Assembly: GCF_947488025.1 (NCBI RefSeq)
Contig: NZ_CANKYS010000013.1
Span: 1-64,000, forward strand
DNA: 64,000 nucleotides
From: an uncultured Nocardioides sp.
Lineage (GTDB): Bacteria > Actinomycetota > Actinomycetes > Propionibacteriales > Nocardioidaceae
Direction: 5' to 3'
This document shows, in pieces, positions 26,063-34,332 of this stretch. The position numbers and the translations under genes were made by a program. The notes beneath the pieces were generated by a model, which was not told the origin of the DNA, did not search any database, and worked only from the letters and a program-made list of their open reading frames with translations. Each line of letters begins with the position of its first letter. Position 1 is the stretch's first letter.

Positions 26063-27343
26063 CTACCGGCTGGCGCCCGTCGGCGTCGCCACGCGCGGGT
26101 CTTCCGGCGCCCGCGTGGGGCTCGGAGGAGGGCCGGCCTCGACGGCCGACGCCGTGCGGAGCCGCCGCTGCTGGGTGGACATGAGCGCGACCGCGAGCAC
26201 CGTCGCACCGACGGTGACGGCGAAGGCCGCCGTCGCGCCCGACTCGTCGGCAAGACGGCCGGCGACGCTGGAGCCGAGGGCGTAGCCGAGGCCGGTCGCG
26301 CTGGCGAGCGTCGTCATCGCCGCGCCGACGCGCGCCGGCGGCACCACGCGCTCGGCGAGGGAGAACACGGCGATCATGTAGGGCGCCACGGCCACGCCGA
26401 GGAAGAGCACGGTCGCGGCGGTGCCGGCCAGGGAGCCGACGACCAGCAGCGGGAGGGAGAGCACGAGGAGCGCCCACGCGGCGACCAGGGCACGGCGTTC
26501 GTGGCCCACCCGCTCGGGGACGTACGCCGTCGCCAGGCCGGCGAGCGCGCTGCCGACGCCCAGGGTGGCGTGCACCAGTCCGGCCACGCCCGGCGTACCT
26601 GCGTCGGTGGCGAGCACGGTGGCGCCGGTCTGGGTGGCGCCGAAGAGCATGCCGATGCAGACCTGCGCGCCGACGAGGACCACGAACGCGGCACCGAGGA
26701 GACGGCCCGTCCCGACCGGCCGCTCGGCGTCGTGGGCCAGGCGTGCGGAGGGGTCGAGCGCGAAGGCCGAGCCGAAGACGGCGAGCAGCGCCGCGGCGAG
26801 CAGCAGGGCGCCGGAGGGGGAGAAGGCAGCGACCGAGAGACCCACCAGCGCGGGTCCGATCGCGAACGACGCCTCGTCGGCCGCTCCCTCGTAGGAGAAC
26901 GCGGCGTCCACGAGCCGGCGCTGGTGCGTCCCGGTCGCGCGGGTGAGCGGGCGCCACCGCACCCGGGCCAGCGGTCCCACCTGCGGGAGCACGAGCCCGG
27001 TGGCGGCCGCGGTGAGCACGACGAGCACGTCGGTGGCCCCGCCGCCGACGACCGCGACGAGCGCGGTCAGGCCGGTGGCGCCGAGCAGCGACTGGACGAG
27101 GACGACGGGCCGCTGGCCGACGCGGTCGGCGAGCGAGCCCGCGACCGGCGCACCCACGGCGTTGGCCACCGCGAGGGCGCCGGCGCTGAGGCCGCCGAGG
27201 CCGTAGCTGCCGGTCGCGGTGGAGACGAGCAGGAGGGTGCCGAGCTGGCTCATGGCCAGTGGGAGGCGGCCCACGAACGCCACGAGGACGTAGGCGGGAC
27301 CGGCGATCGACAGGAGTCGTCGATAGGAGGCGAGGGGCGTCAC
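26063..27343 (-). CDS. MFS transporter
   Basis: 426 residues from GTG 27343, with GAAGGA six bases upstream. Twelve hydrophobic helices are visible. The conserved loop between helices 2 and 3 reads GSLADRVGQRPVVLVQSL, matching the MFS motif A pattern G-x-x-x-D-R-x-G-x-R. The second half begins near residue 215 after a loop with RPVGTGRLL. The C-terminal tail is Pro/Thr-rich and polar. Members of this branch are drug or metabolite exporters; no substrate is suggested by the neighbours. Confidence 0.82.
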   Translation of the reverse strand: MTPLASYRRLLSIAGPAYVLVAFVGRLPLAMSQLGTLLLVSTATGSYGLGGLSAGALAVANAVGAPVAGSLADRVGQRPVVLVQSLLGATGLTALVAVVGGGATDVLVVLTAAATGLVLPQVGPLARVRWRPLTRATGTHQRRLVDAAFSYEGAADEASFAIGPALVGLSVAAFSPSGALLLAAALLAVFGSAFALDPSARLAHDAERPVGTGRLLGAAFVVLVGAQVCIGMLFGATQTGATVLATDAGTPGVAGLVHATLGVGSALAGLATAYVPERVGHERRALVAAWALLVLSLPLLVVGSLAGTAATVLFLGVAVAPYMIAVFSLAERVVPPARVGAAMTTLASATGLGYALGSSVAGRLADESGATAAFAVTVGATVLAVALMSTQQRRLRTASAVEAGPPPSPTRAPEDPRVATPTGASR

Positions 27344-27519
27344 GAGGGTCCTTCGGGTGCGTCGGTACGACGCGCCGAACCCACCTCCAAGGACGCGTTG
27401 AACCCTCTGCGCCGCCCAGTCTAGGAGCGCCGGCGGCGCCGTACGGAATTGCCGCGGGGTTCCGCCGGCGTCGGCCCGGGCAATAGGCTGGCGTCGCAGG
27501 CCAGAACGGGCGGAGGGTC

Positions 27520-29247
27520 ATGCACGACAGCGACGCGAGCGGCGACGAGCCGCATGACCGCGTGCTGGCGGAGGTCGGCTTCGACCGCCTGCTCCGCGAG
27601 GTCCTGGCGCGTGTCCGGGAGGTGGTCGACGAGAAGTCGAAGCTGCAGCACCTCCTCGACGCGGTGGTCGCCATCACGTCGGAGCTCTCGCTCGACGGGG
27701 TGCTCACCCGCATCGTCCGGTCCGCGAGCAGCCTCGTCGGCGCGAGGTACGCCGCGCTGGGCGTCCTGACCGACGGCCCCGAGCGCCAGCTGCGCACCTT
27801 CATCCACCACGGGATGGACACCGAGGTGGTGGAGCAGATCGGCGACCTGCCGACCGGGCACGGCCTCCTGGGCCTGCTGATCGAGGAGCCCCGGCCGCTC
27901 CGGCTCGAGGACGTCGCCGCCCACCCGGCGTCGTACGGGTTCCCGGAGCACCACCCCGAGATGACGTCGTTCCTCGGCGTGCCCGTGCGGACGCGGGATC
28001 AGGTGTTCGGCTACCTCTACCTCACCGAGAAGGGCGGCGGTCAGGACTTCAGCGAGATCGACGAGTCCGTCGCGGTGGCGCTGGCCGCCGCCGCGAGCGT
28101 GGCGATCGAGAACGCCAAGCTCTACGAGGAGGCGGAGCGACGCCAGGCCTGGCTCAGCGCCACCGCCGAGATCATCTCCCTGCTGGCCGAGGAGACCCCC
28201 ACCGACCGTGCGCTCCAGGCGGTGGCCGACCGGGCCCGGACGGTCTCGGGTGCCGACGTGGCCTGGGTGGTCAGCGGCTCGGACCCCCATGACCTCCACC
28301 TCGAGGTCGTGGCCGGGGTCGCGGCCGACCGCGAGACGATGAACGCGCTGCCGATGGAGAAGTCGCTCGCGAGCCTCGTGGTGCGCACCGGTGCCCCCCT
28401 CTCGGTCGACGACCTCGCCACCGATCCGCGCGCGGTGGACCCCTCGTCCGTCGACGGCTGGCCCCGGCTCGGCCCGGCGATGGTCCTGCCGCTGCGCTCC
28501 GGCTCGGGGGTGGAGGGCGTCCTCTCGCTGGCCTGGACACCCGGCCGGATCGACGCGTTCCGGCGTCTCGACCCGGCCCTGCCCACCAGCTTCGCCGAAC
28601 AGGCGGCGCTCGCCCTCCAGGTCGCCCGGAGCCGGGAGGACAGGACGCGGATGTCGTTGCTGGAGGACCGCGACCGCATCGGACGGGACCTGCACGACCT
28701 CGTCATCCAGCGGCTCTTCGGCGTGGGCCTGGGGCTGCAGAGCACCGTGCAGATGGTGCCGGCCGAGGAGCCGGCGCAGCGCCTGCGCGAGGCCATCGTC
28801 GACATCGACGACACGATCAAGGACATCCGGCGCACGATCTTCGCCCTCGGGAAGCTCGACTCCTCGACCGACCTGCAGAGCGAGATCGAGAGACTGGTCG
28901 CGCGAGCGGCCGCGACGATGAAGCTGCAGCCCAGGCTGCGCTTCGCGGGACCGGTCCGCACGACCGTGACCGACGCGGTCGCCCCCGACCTGCTCGCCGT
29001 GGTGAGCGAGGCACTCACCAACGTCAGCCGGCACGCCCAGGCGTCGTCGGTGGAGGTCCGGGTGTCGGTCGCCCGCGACACGCTCGAGGTGGTGGTCGCC
29101 GACGACGGGTGCGGCATGCCGCGAGACGTCCGGGAGAGCGGGCTGCGCAACCTGCGCGAGCGGGCGGCCGGCCACGGGGGTGAGCTGGTGGTGGAGTCGG
29201 GCGCCGGGACCGGCACGACCGTCACCTGGAGCGTCCCGCTCGGGTGA
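27520..29247 (+). CDS. DosS/DevS-like haem-GAF sensor histidine kinase
   Basis: This is a 575-residue cytoplasmic kinase with the architecture of Mycobacterium DosS: GAF-A (about 55-195), GAF-B (about 225-360), HisKA_3 and HATPase. GAF-A has the DosS hallmark LGLLIEEPRPLRLEDVAAHPASYGFPEHHPEM; H145 aligns with the proximal haem ligand His149 of DosS, so binding of O2, CO or NO by haem is expected. The phospho-acceptor is H392 in GRDLHDLVIQRLFGVG. HATPase motifs are SEALTNVSRHAQ, VADDGCGMP and GAGTGTTVTW. RBS GGAGGG precedes the ATG. It heads the dormancy island and is followed by a DosR-like gene. Confidence 0.9.
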   Translation: MHDSDASGDEPHDRVLAEVGFDRLLREVLARVREVVDEKSKLQHLLDAVVAITSELSLDGVLTRIVRSASSLVGARYAALGVLTDGPERQLRTFIHHGMDTEVVEQIGDLPTGHGLLGLLIEEPRPLRLEDVAAHPASYGFPEHHPEMTSFLGVPVRTRDQVFGYLYLTEKGGGQDFSEIDESVAVALAAAASVAIENAKLYEEAERRQAWLSATAEIISLLAEETPTDRALQAVADRARTVSGADVAWVVSGSDPHDLHLEVVAGVAADRETMNALPMEKSLASLVVRTGAPLSVDDLATDPRAVDPSSVDGWPRLGPAMVLPLRSGSGVEGVLSLAWTPGRIDAFRRLDPALPTSFAEQAALALQVARSREDRTRMSLLEDRDRIGRDLHDLVIQRLFGVGLGLQSTVQMVPAEEPAQRLREAIVDIDDTIKDIRRTIFALGKLDSSTDLQSEIERLVARAAATMKLQPRLRFAGPVRTTVTDAVAPDLLAVVSEALTNVSRHAQASSVEVRVSVARDTLEVVVADDGCGMPRDVRESGLRNLRERAAGHGGELVVESGAGTGTTVTWSVPLG

Positions 29248-29255
29248 CGGGTCCC

Positions 29256-29269
29256 GGGTCCTAGGTCCC
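29256..29269 (+). promoter_or_regulatory. Candidate DosR box before first dosR-like gene
   Basis: GGGTCCTAGGTCCC fits the GGGNCNNNGNCCC-like core of mycobacterial DosR boxes (GGGACTNNAGTCCC). It sits in the 80-base gap between the dosS-like and dosR-like genes, 59 bases upstream of the latter, which would allow autoregulation. Confidence 0.45.
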
Positions 29270-29327
29270 TGACGACTGGACCTACGGGCAGTTCCCCTCG
29301 TGGTCGCGCCCCCGCGACGATGTCGGG

Positions 29328-30002
29328 ATGAGCGACGAGGCCGCCGGGGCCGGAGCCGTCGAGGCGCCTCGACCGATCAGGGTCTACCTGGTCGACGACC
29401 ACGAGATCGTCCGCCGGGGGCTCAGGGAGATCCTCTCCCGCGCCGGCGACATCGAGGTCGTCGGCGACTCCGCCTCGGCCGAGGAGGCCGTGCGACGCAT
29501 CCCGGCCCTTCGTCCCGATGTCGCCGTTCTCGACGGACGGTTGCCCGACGGCTCGGGCATCGACGTGTGCCGCCAGGTGCGCTCGGTGGACCCGACCATC
29601 AAGGGCCTCGTCCTGACGTCGTACGACGACGACGACGCCCTGTTCGCGGCCATCATGGCGGGAGCGTCGGGCTACCTGCTCAAGCAGGTGCAGGGCACCG
29701 ACCTCGTCGACGGGATCCGACGCGTGGCGGCCGGCCAGTCCCTGCTCGACCCGTCGGTCACCGCCCACGTGCTCGACCGGATCCGGAACGGGCCGCCCGA
29801 GGACCCGCACCTCCGCGAGCTCAGCCCGCAGGAGAAGCGCATCCTCGAGCTGGTGGTCGAGGGCCTGACCAACCGGGAGGTGGCCGAGCACATGAGCCTG
29901 TCGGAGAAGACGGTGAAGAACTACGTCTCGTCCATGCTCGCCAAGCTGGGCCTGACCAGCCGGACGCAGGCCGCGGTGTTCGCCACCCGGCGCACCGTGT
30001 GA
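29328..30002 (+). CDS. DosR/DevR-like NarL-family response regulator
   Basis: This 224-residue regulator has a receiver with acidic pair in LVDDHEIVRRG and phospho-Asp D69 in AVLDGRLPDGSG. The DosR-typical VLTSYDDDDALFAAIMAGASGYLLKQV follows. The C-terminal LuxR-type HTH reads LSPQEKRILELVVEGLTNREVAEHMSLSEKTVKNYVSSMLAKLG. These segments match DosR of Mycobacterium very well, including the D-D-D-D-A-L and K-T-V-K-N-Y-V strings. It follows the DosS-like kinase by 80 bases and is the obvious partner. A paralogue lies 3.6 kb downstream. Confidence 0.9.
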   Translation: MSDEAAGAGAVEAPRPIRVYLVDDHEIVRRGLREILSRAGDIEVVGDSASAEEAVRRIPALRPDVAVLDGRLPDGSGIDVCRQVRSVDPTIKGLVLTSYDDDDALFAAIMAGASGYLLKQVQGTDLVDGIRRVAAGQSLLDPSVTAHVLDRIRNGPPEDPHLRELSPQEKRILELVVEGLTNREVAEHMSLSEKTVKNYVSSMLAKLGLTSRTQAAVFATRRTV

Positions 30003-30071
30003 CGCCCGCCCGGGCCTGTGGACCCGGGCAGCACGGCGGCCATCGTCCCGGGTGGAGGTCCCGGACGTGGT

Positions 30072-30085
30072 GGGTCATTGGTCCG
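30072..30085 (+). promoter_or_regulatory. Candidate DosR box before small genes and P-type ATPase
   Basis: GGGTCATTGGTCCG shares the TTGGTCC half-site with the boxes at 33556 and 44658. A possible -10 (TGATAT, 30109-30114) follows at promoter spacing, so the box would overlap the -35 region, as activating DosR sites do. The transcription unit downstream is 30247-33192. Confidence 0.45.
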
Positions 30086-30246
30086 TTGTGCCCTCCACGG
30101 AAGTGCACTGATATGGAGTCACACCGGGGGACCGGGTGCCCCGCTCCACCGGCCCTCTGCAGCCGTACGCCGTGCTGCTGATGGCACGAGGGCCGGTCGG
30201 GGCACCCGGCGGTGTGGGGCCACTGGATGAGAGAAGGAAGGGACGC

Positions 30247-30381
30247 ATGGAGCGCCAGCAGGAGGTGGTCGCCGGTGACAGGGGCGCGGCGACCGCGCCG
30301 GACGTGGAACAGTCCGGCTCCCGCGTGAGCCCCGGCGACCCGATCGCACGCGCCGCCGTGCCCGCGAAGGGGGAGGAGTAG
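30247..30381 (+). CDS. Small hypothetical protein, 44 residues
   Basis: ATG 30247 follows AAGGAAGGGACGC, a convincing ribosome-binding site. The product is a short polar peptide (MERQQEVVAGDRGAATAPD...AVPAKGEE) without known family. It stops three bases before the next start; the end of this gene (GGGGGAGGAG) is the ribosome-binding site of that gene. First gene of the unit that ends with the P-type ATPase. Coding is supported by position and RBS only. Confidence 0.4.
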   Translation: MERQQEVVAGDRGAATAPDVEQSGSRVSPGDPIARAAVPAKGEE

Positions 30382-30383
30382 TC

Positions 30384-30698
30384 ATGCCGAGCGTCCATGA
30401 GGGGGTGGCCGACATGACGGTGGACACCCGTCTGACCAACAGGGAGCTGAGGGCCGCGGCCGACCGCCTCCTCGCCGACCGGTGCGACGTGCCCGCGGGG
30501 TCGGTCATGCGGACCTTCTCGCGGGCGGTGCGGACGACGCTCCTCGACGGCTTCTCGTCCTCCGAGGTCGTGGCGGAGGCCGAGCGGAGGACCCGGGAGC
30601 TGCTCGCCCAGCGTCCGGCTGCGGCCGGGCGCCCCTACCTGCGCATGTGGGCGGGCGTGGGCGTCCTCGCCGTGCCGCGACCGCGCAGGGCGCGGTGA
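30384..30698 (+). CDS. Small helical protein of the dormancy island
   Basis: This 104-residue protein with an excellent RBS (GGGGGAGGAG) is mostly helical: LTNRELRAAADRLLADRCDVPAGSVMRTFSRAVRTTLLDGFSSSEVVAEAERRTRELL. The pattern recalls the three-helix-bundle dimerisation proteins common in actinobacterial stress loci, but I cannot confirm the family. The tail is hydrophobic/basic (MWAGVGVLAVPRPRRAR). It lies 16 bases before the P-type ATPase and is very likely co-transcribed with it. Confidence 0.6.
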   Translation: MPSVHEGVADMTVDTRLTNRELRAAADRLLADRCDVPAGSVMRTFSRAVRTTLLDGFSSSEVVAEAERRTRELLAQRPAAAGRPYLRMWAGVGVLAVPRPRRAR

Positions 30699-30714
30699 CC
30701 GCCCGCCACCGACG

Positions 30715-33192
30715 ATGGACGCGCGGGCCTCGACGGCCCTGAGCTCGGCGGAGGCGGCTCGTCGCCTCCGCACGGTCGGTCCCAACGTCCCACCTGCGCG
30801 CGCCCGCCGCAGCACCGCGCTCCGGGTCGCCGACCAGCTGCGCGACCCGATGATCGTGCTGCTGCAGCTCGCCGCGCTCCTCGGCGCCGTGCTGCGCGAC
30901 TGGCCGAGCACGGCGATCATCCTCGCGGTGGTGGTCTTCAACACGACGGTCGGGGTCCACCAGCAGCACCGGGCCGACCGGGTGATGGACGAGCTCGAGC
31001 AGATGGCGGCGCCCACCGCCGTCGTCCGCCGCGACGACGCCCTCGTGACGGTGCCGGCCGGTGAGGTCGTCCCGGGTGACCACGTGACCCTCACCGCCGG
31101 TGACCTGGTACCGGCCGACGCGGTCGTCCTGCAGGCGCACGACCTCGAGGTGGACGAGTCCCCGGTGACGGGGGAGTCGCTCCCGGTCCTCCACGGCCCC
31201 GGTGACGAGCTCCCGGCCGGGGGGCGGACCACCCACGGTCGCGCCGTCGTCGAGGTCACCCGCACCGGAGCGAGCAGCAGCCTGGGCCGGATCGCCGCGA
31301 TGCTGCAGGACGGCGGTACCCGACAGACGCCGCTCCAGCGGCGCCTGACCGGCCTGAGCCGCGGCCTGGCGGTGCTTGTCGTCACGCTCACGGCGGTCGT
31401 GGTCGTGCTCGGGCTCGCCCAGGGGCGCCCGTGGGGCGAGATGCTGCTGGTGGGGCTGAGCCTGACCGTGGCGGCACTGCCCGAGTCGCTGCCGGCCGTG
31501 GTGACGATCGCGCTGGCGGTCGGGGCCCACCGCATGGCACGACGCCACGTCATCGTGCGCGCGCTGCCGGCGGTCGAGACCCTGGGCTCGGTGACCGTCG
31601 TGGCGACCGACAAGACCGGCACGATCACCGAGGGCCGCATGCGCGGCCAGGCCCTGTGGGTCGCCGGGGTCCGGCTCGACGCCGGCGCCGACGGGATCCG
31701 CGCCGCGGACACCTCGCGCGCTCCTCCCGACGACGCGCTCGAGCGGCTGCTGCGAGACGTCGTGCTGTGCAACGACGCCACGTCGGGCGTCGGCGCGGCG
31801 GGCACGTCGCGGGTGGCGGGCGACCCGCTCGACCATGCCGTCCTGGAGCTCGCGTCGCTCGCGGACCTCGACGTCGACGGCACCCGGGTCGCCTGGCCCC
31901 GCACGGGTGAGGTGCCCTTCGACCACGCGGCCCGGCGCATGACGACCCACCACCTGAGCCCCGAGGCGGGTCACCTCTCGGTGTCCAAGGGGGCTCCGGA
32001 GGCGGTCCTCGCGCTGGTCACCGCGAGCGCGGCGGAGACAGGTGCCGCACGGCCCGCCGTCGAGGAGATGGCCGGCAGCGGGCTCCGCGTCATCGCGGTG
32101 GCCGACTCGGCGGACGGCGTCGAGTGGCACCTGGCCGGGCTGGTGGGCATCGGCGACCCTCCCCGGTCCTCGGCGGTCGGGGTGGTCCGCACCCTGCAGC
32201 GGGCCGGGATCCGGCTGGTCCTGGTGACGGGTGACCACGCGGGGACCGCCGGTGCCGTGGCGCGGTCCGTGGGCATCGCGCAGCCGGGCGACACGCCGGT
32301 CGAGGGCGACGCGCTCGCCGAGGTGCCACCGGAGCGCCGGCGCGAGCTGACGGTGGTGGCACGGGTGGTCCCGGAGCAGAAGGTGCACGTCGTGCAGTGG
32401 CTGCAGGAGGCGGGGGAGGTCGTCGCGATGCTCGGCGACGGCGTGAACGACGCGCCCGCCCTGCGTCGCGCGGACATCGGTGTCGCAGCCGGCCTGACCG
32501 GGACCGGCGTCGCGAAGGAGGCGGCCGACCTGGTGCTCGCCGACGACGAGCTGGCCTCGGTGGTGGCTGCGGTGGAGGAGGGTCGGCGGATCTTCGCCAA
32601 CATCCGCGCGTTCCTGCTGTACGCCGTGTCGGGCGGCCTCGCCGAGGTGGCGGTGATGGTGGCCGGGAGCCTCGTCGGGCTGGCCGTCCCGCTGCTGCCC
32701 GGCCAGATCCTGTGGATCAACCTGCTCACGCACGGGATGGTCGGGGTGGCCTTCGGGTCCGAACCGCTCGATCCTCGGCAGATGGACCAGCCGCCCCGGC
32801 CGCCGTCGGAGGCGGTCTTCACCCGGCCCGCCCTCGTCCGGCTCGTCGTCGTGACCGCCGCGCTGACGATCGTCGCCCTGGCGGCAGGAGCGCTGACGGA
32901 GGGCTCGACCGACCTGCGCCGCACCGCGGTCTTCCTCGCGCTCGGAGCCGGTCAGCTCGGGGTCGCCCTGGCGCTCCGCGCGTCGCGACCGGGCACCGGC
33001 GTCGCCGAGCGAGGCCTCGAGGTGTCAGTGGCGGGCGCAGCGCTCCTGATGGCCGCGGCGGTGTGGCTGGCGCCTCTCCAGGCGCTCCTCCACACCGAGC
33101 CGCTGCCGCTGGACGTCGCCGTCGCCGCGGTGGCGGTCGCCGCTGTTCCCGGAGTGCTGCTCCGGCTCTGGGTGCGCAGCCGCCCGGGGTGA
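30715..33192 (+). CDS. P2-type cation-transporting ATPase (CtpF-like)
   Basis: This 825-residue P-type ATPase has a cation-ATPase N-domain (STALSSAEAARRLRTVGPNVPP), the actuator loop TGES (SPVTGESLPV), phosphorylation site D299 in VVATDKTGTITEG, the nucleotide-domain motif KGAPEAVL and hinge MLGDGVNDAPALRRADIG. The M4 motif reads PESLPA rather than the usual PEGLPA of Ca2+ pumps. Ten membrane helices can be counted, including the C-terminal six. In Mycobacterium the related CtpF (Rv1997) belongs to the DosR regulon, matching this setting. The transported ion (Ca2+, Na+ or other) is not decided by sequence. Confidence 0.88.
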   Translation: MDARASTALSSAEAARRLRTVGPNVPPARARRSTALRVADQLRDPMIVLLQLAALLGAVLRDWPSTAIILAVVVFNTTVGVHQQHRADRVMDELEQMAAPTAVVRRDDALVTVPAGEVVPGDHVTLTAGDLVPADAVVLQAHDLEVDESPVTGESLPVLHGPGDELPAGGRTTHGRAVVEVTRTGASSSLGRIAAMLQDGGTRQTPLQRRLTGLSRGLAVLVVTLTAVVVVLGLAQGRPWGEMLLVGLSLTVAALPESLPAVVTIALAVGAHRMARRHVIVRALPAVETLGSVTVVATDKTGTITEGRMRGQALWVAGVRLDAGADGIRAADTSRAPPDDALERLLRDVVLCNDATSGVGAAGTSRVAGDPLDHAVLELASLADLDVDGTRVAWPRTGEVPFDHAARRMTTHHLSPEAGHLSVSKGAPEAVLALVTASAAETGAARPAVEEMAGSGLRVIAVADSADGVEWHLAGLVGIGDPPRSSAVGVVRTLQRAGIRLVLVTGDHAGTAGAVARSVGIAQPGDTPVEGDALAEVPPERRRELTVVARVVPEQKVHVVQWLQEAGEVVAMLGDGVNDAPALRRADIGVAAGLTGTGVAKEAADLVLADDELASVVAAVEEGRRIFANIRAFLLYAVSGGLAEVAVMVAGSLVGLAVPLLPGQILWINLLTHGMVGVAFGSEPLDPRQMDQPPRPPSEAVFTRPALVRLVVVTAALTIVALAAGALTEGSTDLRRTAVFLALGAGQLGVALALRASRPGTGVAERGLEVSVAGAALLMAAAVWLAPLQALLHTEPLPLDVAVAAVAVAAVPGVLLRLWVRSRPG

Positions 33193-33222
33193 GCAGTCGC
33201 CCGGGGCGAGCAGGTACGGGTG

Positions 33223-33477
33223 TCAGTCCTGCGGAGCGGTCGTCGGCCCCGCCGGGCCGGTGAAGTGCTCCACGAAGGCGTCCGCCCCGGGGTAGACGAG
33301 TGCCTCGTGCCCGGTGTCGGACCACCGGACCACGTAGGGCGGGGTGCCGTCGGGGTGCCGCACCTCGAGGATCTCGGCGTCCCGGACGGGCCCGTGCAGG
33401 CTGCGGACGACGAGACGGTCGCCGGTGGATGCGTGCAGGGAGCCGTCCCCACCCCGCGCAGTGGTGCTGGTGCTCAT
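33223..33477 (-). CDS. DUF1918 protein (Rv0569-like)
   Basis: 84 residues from ATG 33477, preceded by GGAGG at good spacing; the frame is open further upstream but without a start site. The DUF1918 core is GDRLVVRSLHGPVRDAEILEVRHPDGTPPYVVRWSDTGHEALVYPGADAFVEHF. The family folds as a small SH3-like barrel. The M. tuberculosis member Rv0569 is induced under hypoxia by DosR. It lies divergent from the second dosR-like gene, with a DosR-like box in the shared gap. Confidence 0.85.
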   Translation of the reverse strand: MSTSTTARGGDGSLHASTGDRLVVRSLHGPVRDAEILEVRHPDGTPPYVVRWSDTGHEALVYPGADAFVEHFTGPAGPTTAPQD

Positions 33478-33555
33478 TTTTCTACCTCCTGGTCCAGCCA
33501 CCAACCTTCCGCAGAGCCGGGGCGCCCAGCCAGTGCCGTTCGACCCGGGTGAAAA

Positions 33556-33569
33556 GGGATGTTGGTCCG
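33556..33569. promoter_or_regulatory. Candidate DosR box in divergent promoter
   Basis: GGGATGTTGGTCCG is a weaker match to the shared core, but its right half (TTGGTCCG) is identical to that at 30078-30085. It lies 35 bases before the second dosR-like start and 78 bases before the DUF1918 start, so it could serve both. Confidence 0.35.
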
Positions 33570-33604
33570 GAGCCATTCGGCCCGAGTGGCGTTACCGTCG
33601 TCGT

Positions 33605-34324
33605 ATGGATGACGGACCGGCTCGGGTCCAGGCGGCGGAGGAGCCCATCAGGGTGTTCCTGCTGGACGACCACGAGCTCGTCCGGCGAGGGGTCCGGACC
33701 CTCCTGGAGTCCGAGCCCGGCATCGAGGTGGTCGGCGAGAGCGGAACCGCCGCCGAGGGCGCCGCCCGCATCACCGCCCTGCGCCCCCGTGTCGCCATCG
33801 TCGACGGTCGCCTGCCCGACGGCTCGGGCATCGAGGTGTGCCGTCAGGTCCGGTCGGCCGACCCGCGCATCGAGGTGCTCGTCCTGACGTCGTACGACGA
33901 CGACGACGCGTTGTTCGCCGCCATCATGGCCGGCGCCTCGGGTTACGTCCTGAAGCAGATCAGCGGCGGCGACCTGGTCACGGCCGTGAAACGGGTGGCG
34001 GCGGGTCAGTCGATGCTGGACCCGGCCGTGACGGACCGGGTGCTGCACCGGCTGCGGCACGGCACCGAGCGGGATCCGCTCACCCAGCACCTGACGCCCA
34101 AGGAGGAGCAGGTCCTCGGGCTCGTCGCCAAGGGGATGACGAACCGTCAGATCGCGGAGAGCCTGGGCGTGGCCGAGAAGACGGTCAAGAACTACGTCTC
34201 GACGCTCCTGGCCAAGCTGGGCGTCGAGAGCCGGACCCAGGCGGCGGTGATGGCGGCTCGTCGTCCGACCACGAGGGACGGGCGGCCGGAGCGGCCGGAG
34301 CGGCCGGAGCGGCCGCACCGGTGA
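33605..34324 (+). CDS. Second DosR-like response regulator with PER-repeat tail
   Basis: This 239-residue protein is a close paralogue of the regulator at 29328: FLLDDHELVRRGVRTLL, phospho-Asp D67 in AIVDGRLPDGSG, TSYDDDDALFAAIMAGASGYVLKQI, and HTH with EKTVKNYVSTLLAKLGVESRTQ. It differs by a C-terminal extension of about 20 residues with a PER repeat (GRPERPERPERPHR), encoded by 9-base tandem repeats. No kinase gene adjoins it, so it probably shares the DosS-like kinase, or it may integrate another input. It converges with the aldolase gene eight bases away. Confidence 0.88.
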   Translation: MDDGPARVQAAEEPIRVFLLDDHELVRRGVRTLLESEPGIEVVGESGTAAEGAARITALRPRVAIVDGRLPDGSGIEVCRQVRSADPRIEVLVLTSYDDDDALFAAIMAGASGYVLKQISGGDLVTAVKRVAAGQSMLDPAVTDRVLHRLRHGTERDPLTQHLTPKEEQVLGLVAKGMTNRQIAESLGVAEKTVKNYVSTLLAKLGVESRTQAAVMAARRPTTRDGRPERPERPERPHR

Positions 34325-34332
34325 GGGACGGG

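Noticed and set aside
30136..30246. Upstream extension of the 44-residue gene
   Set aside because: The frame is open but has no RBS, whereas ATG 30247 follows a strong one.
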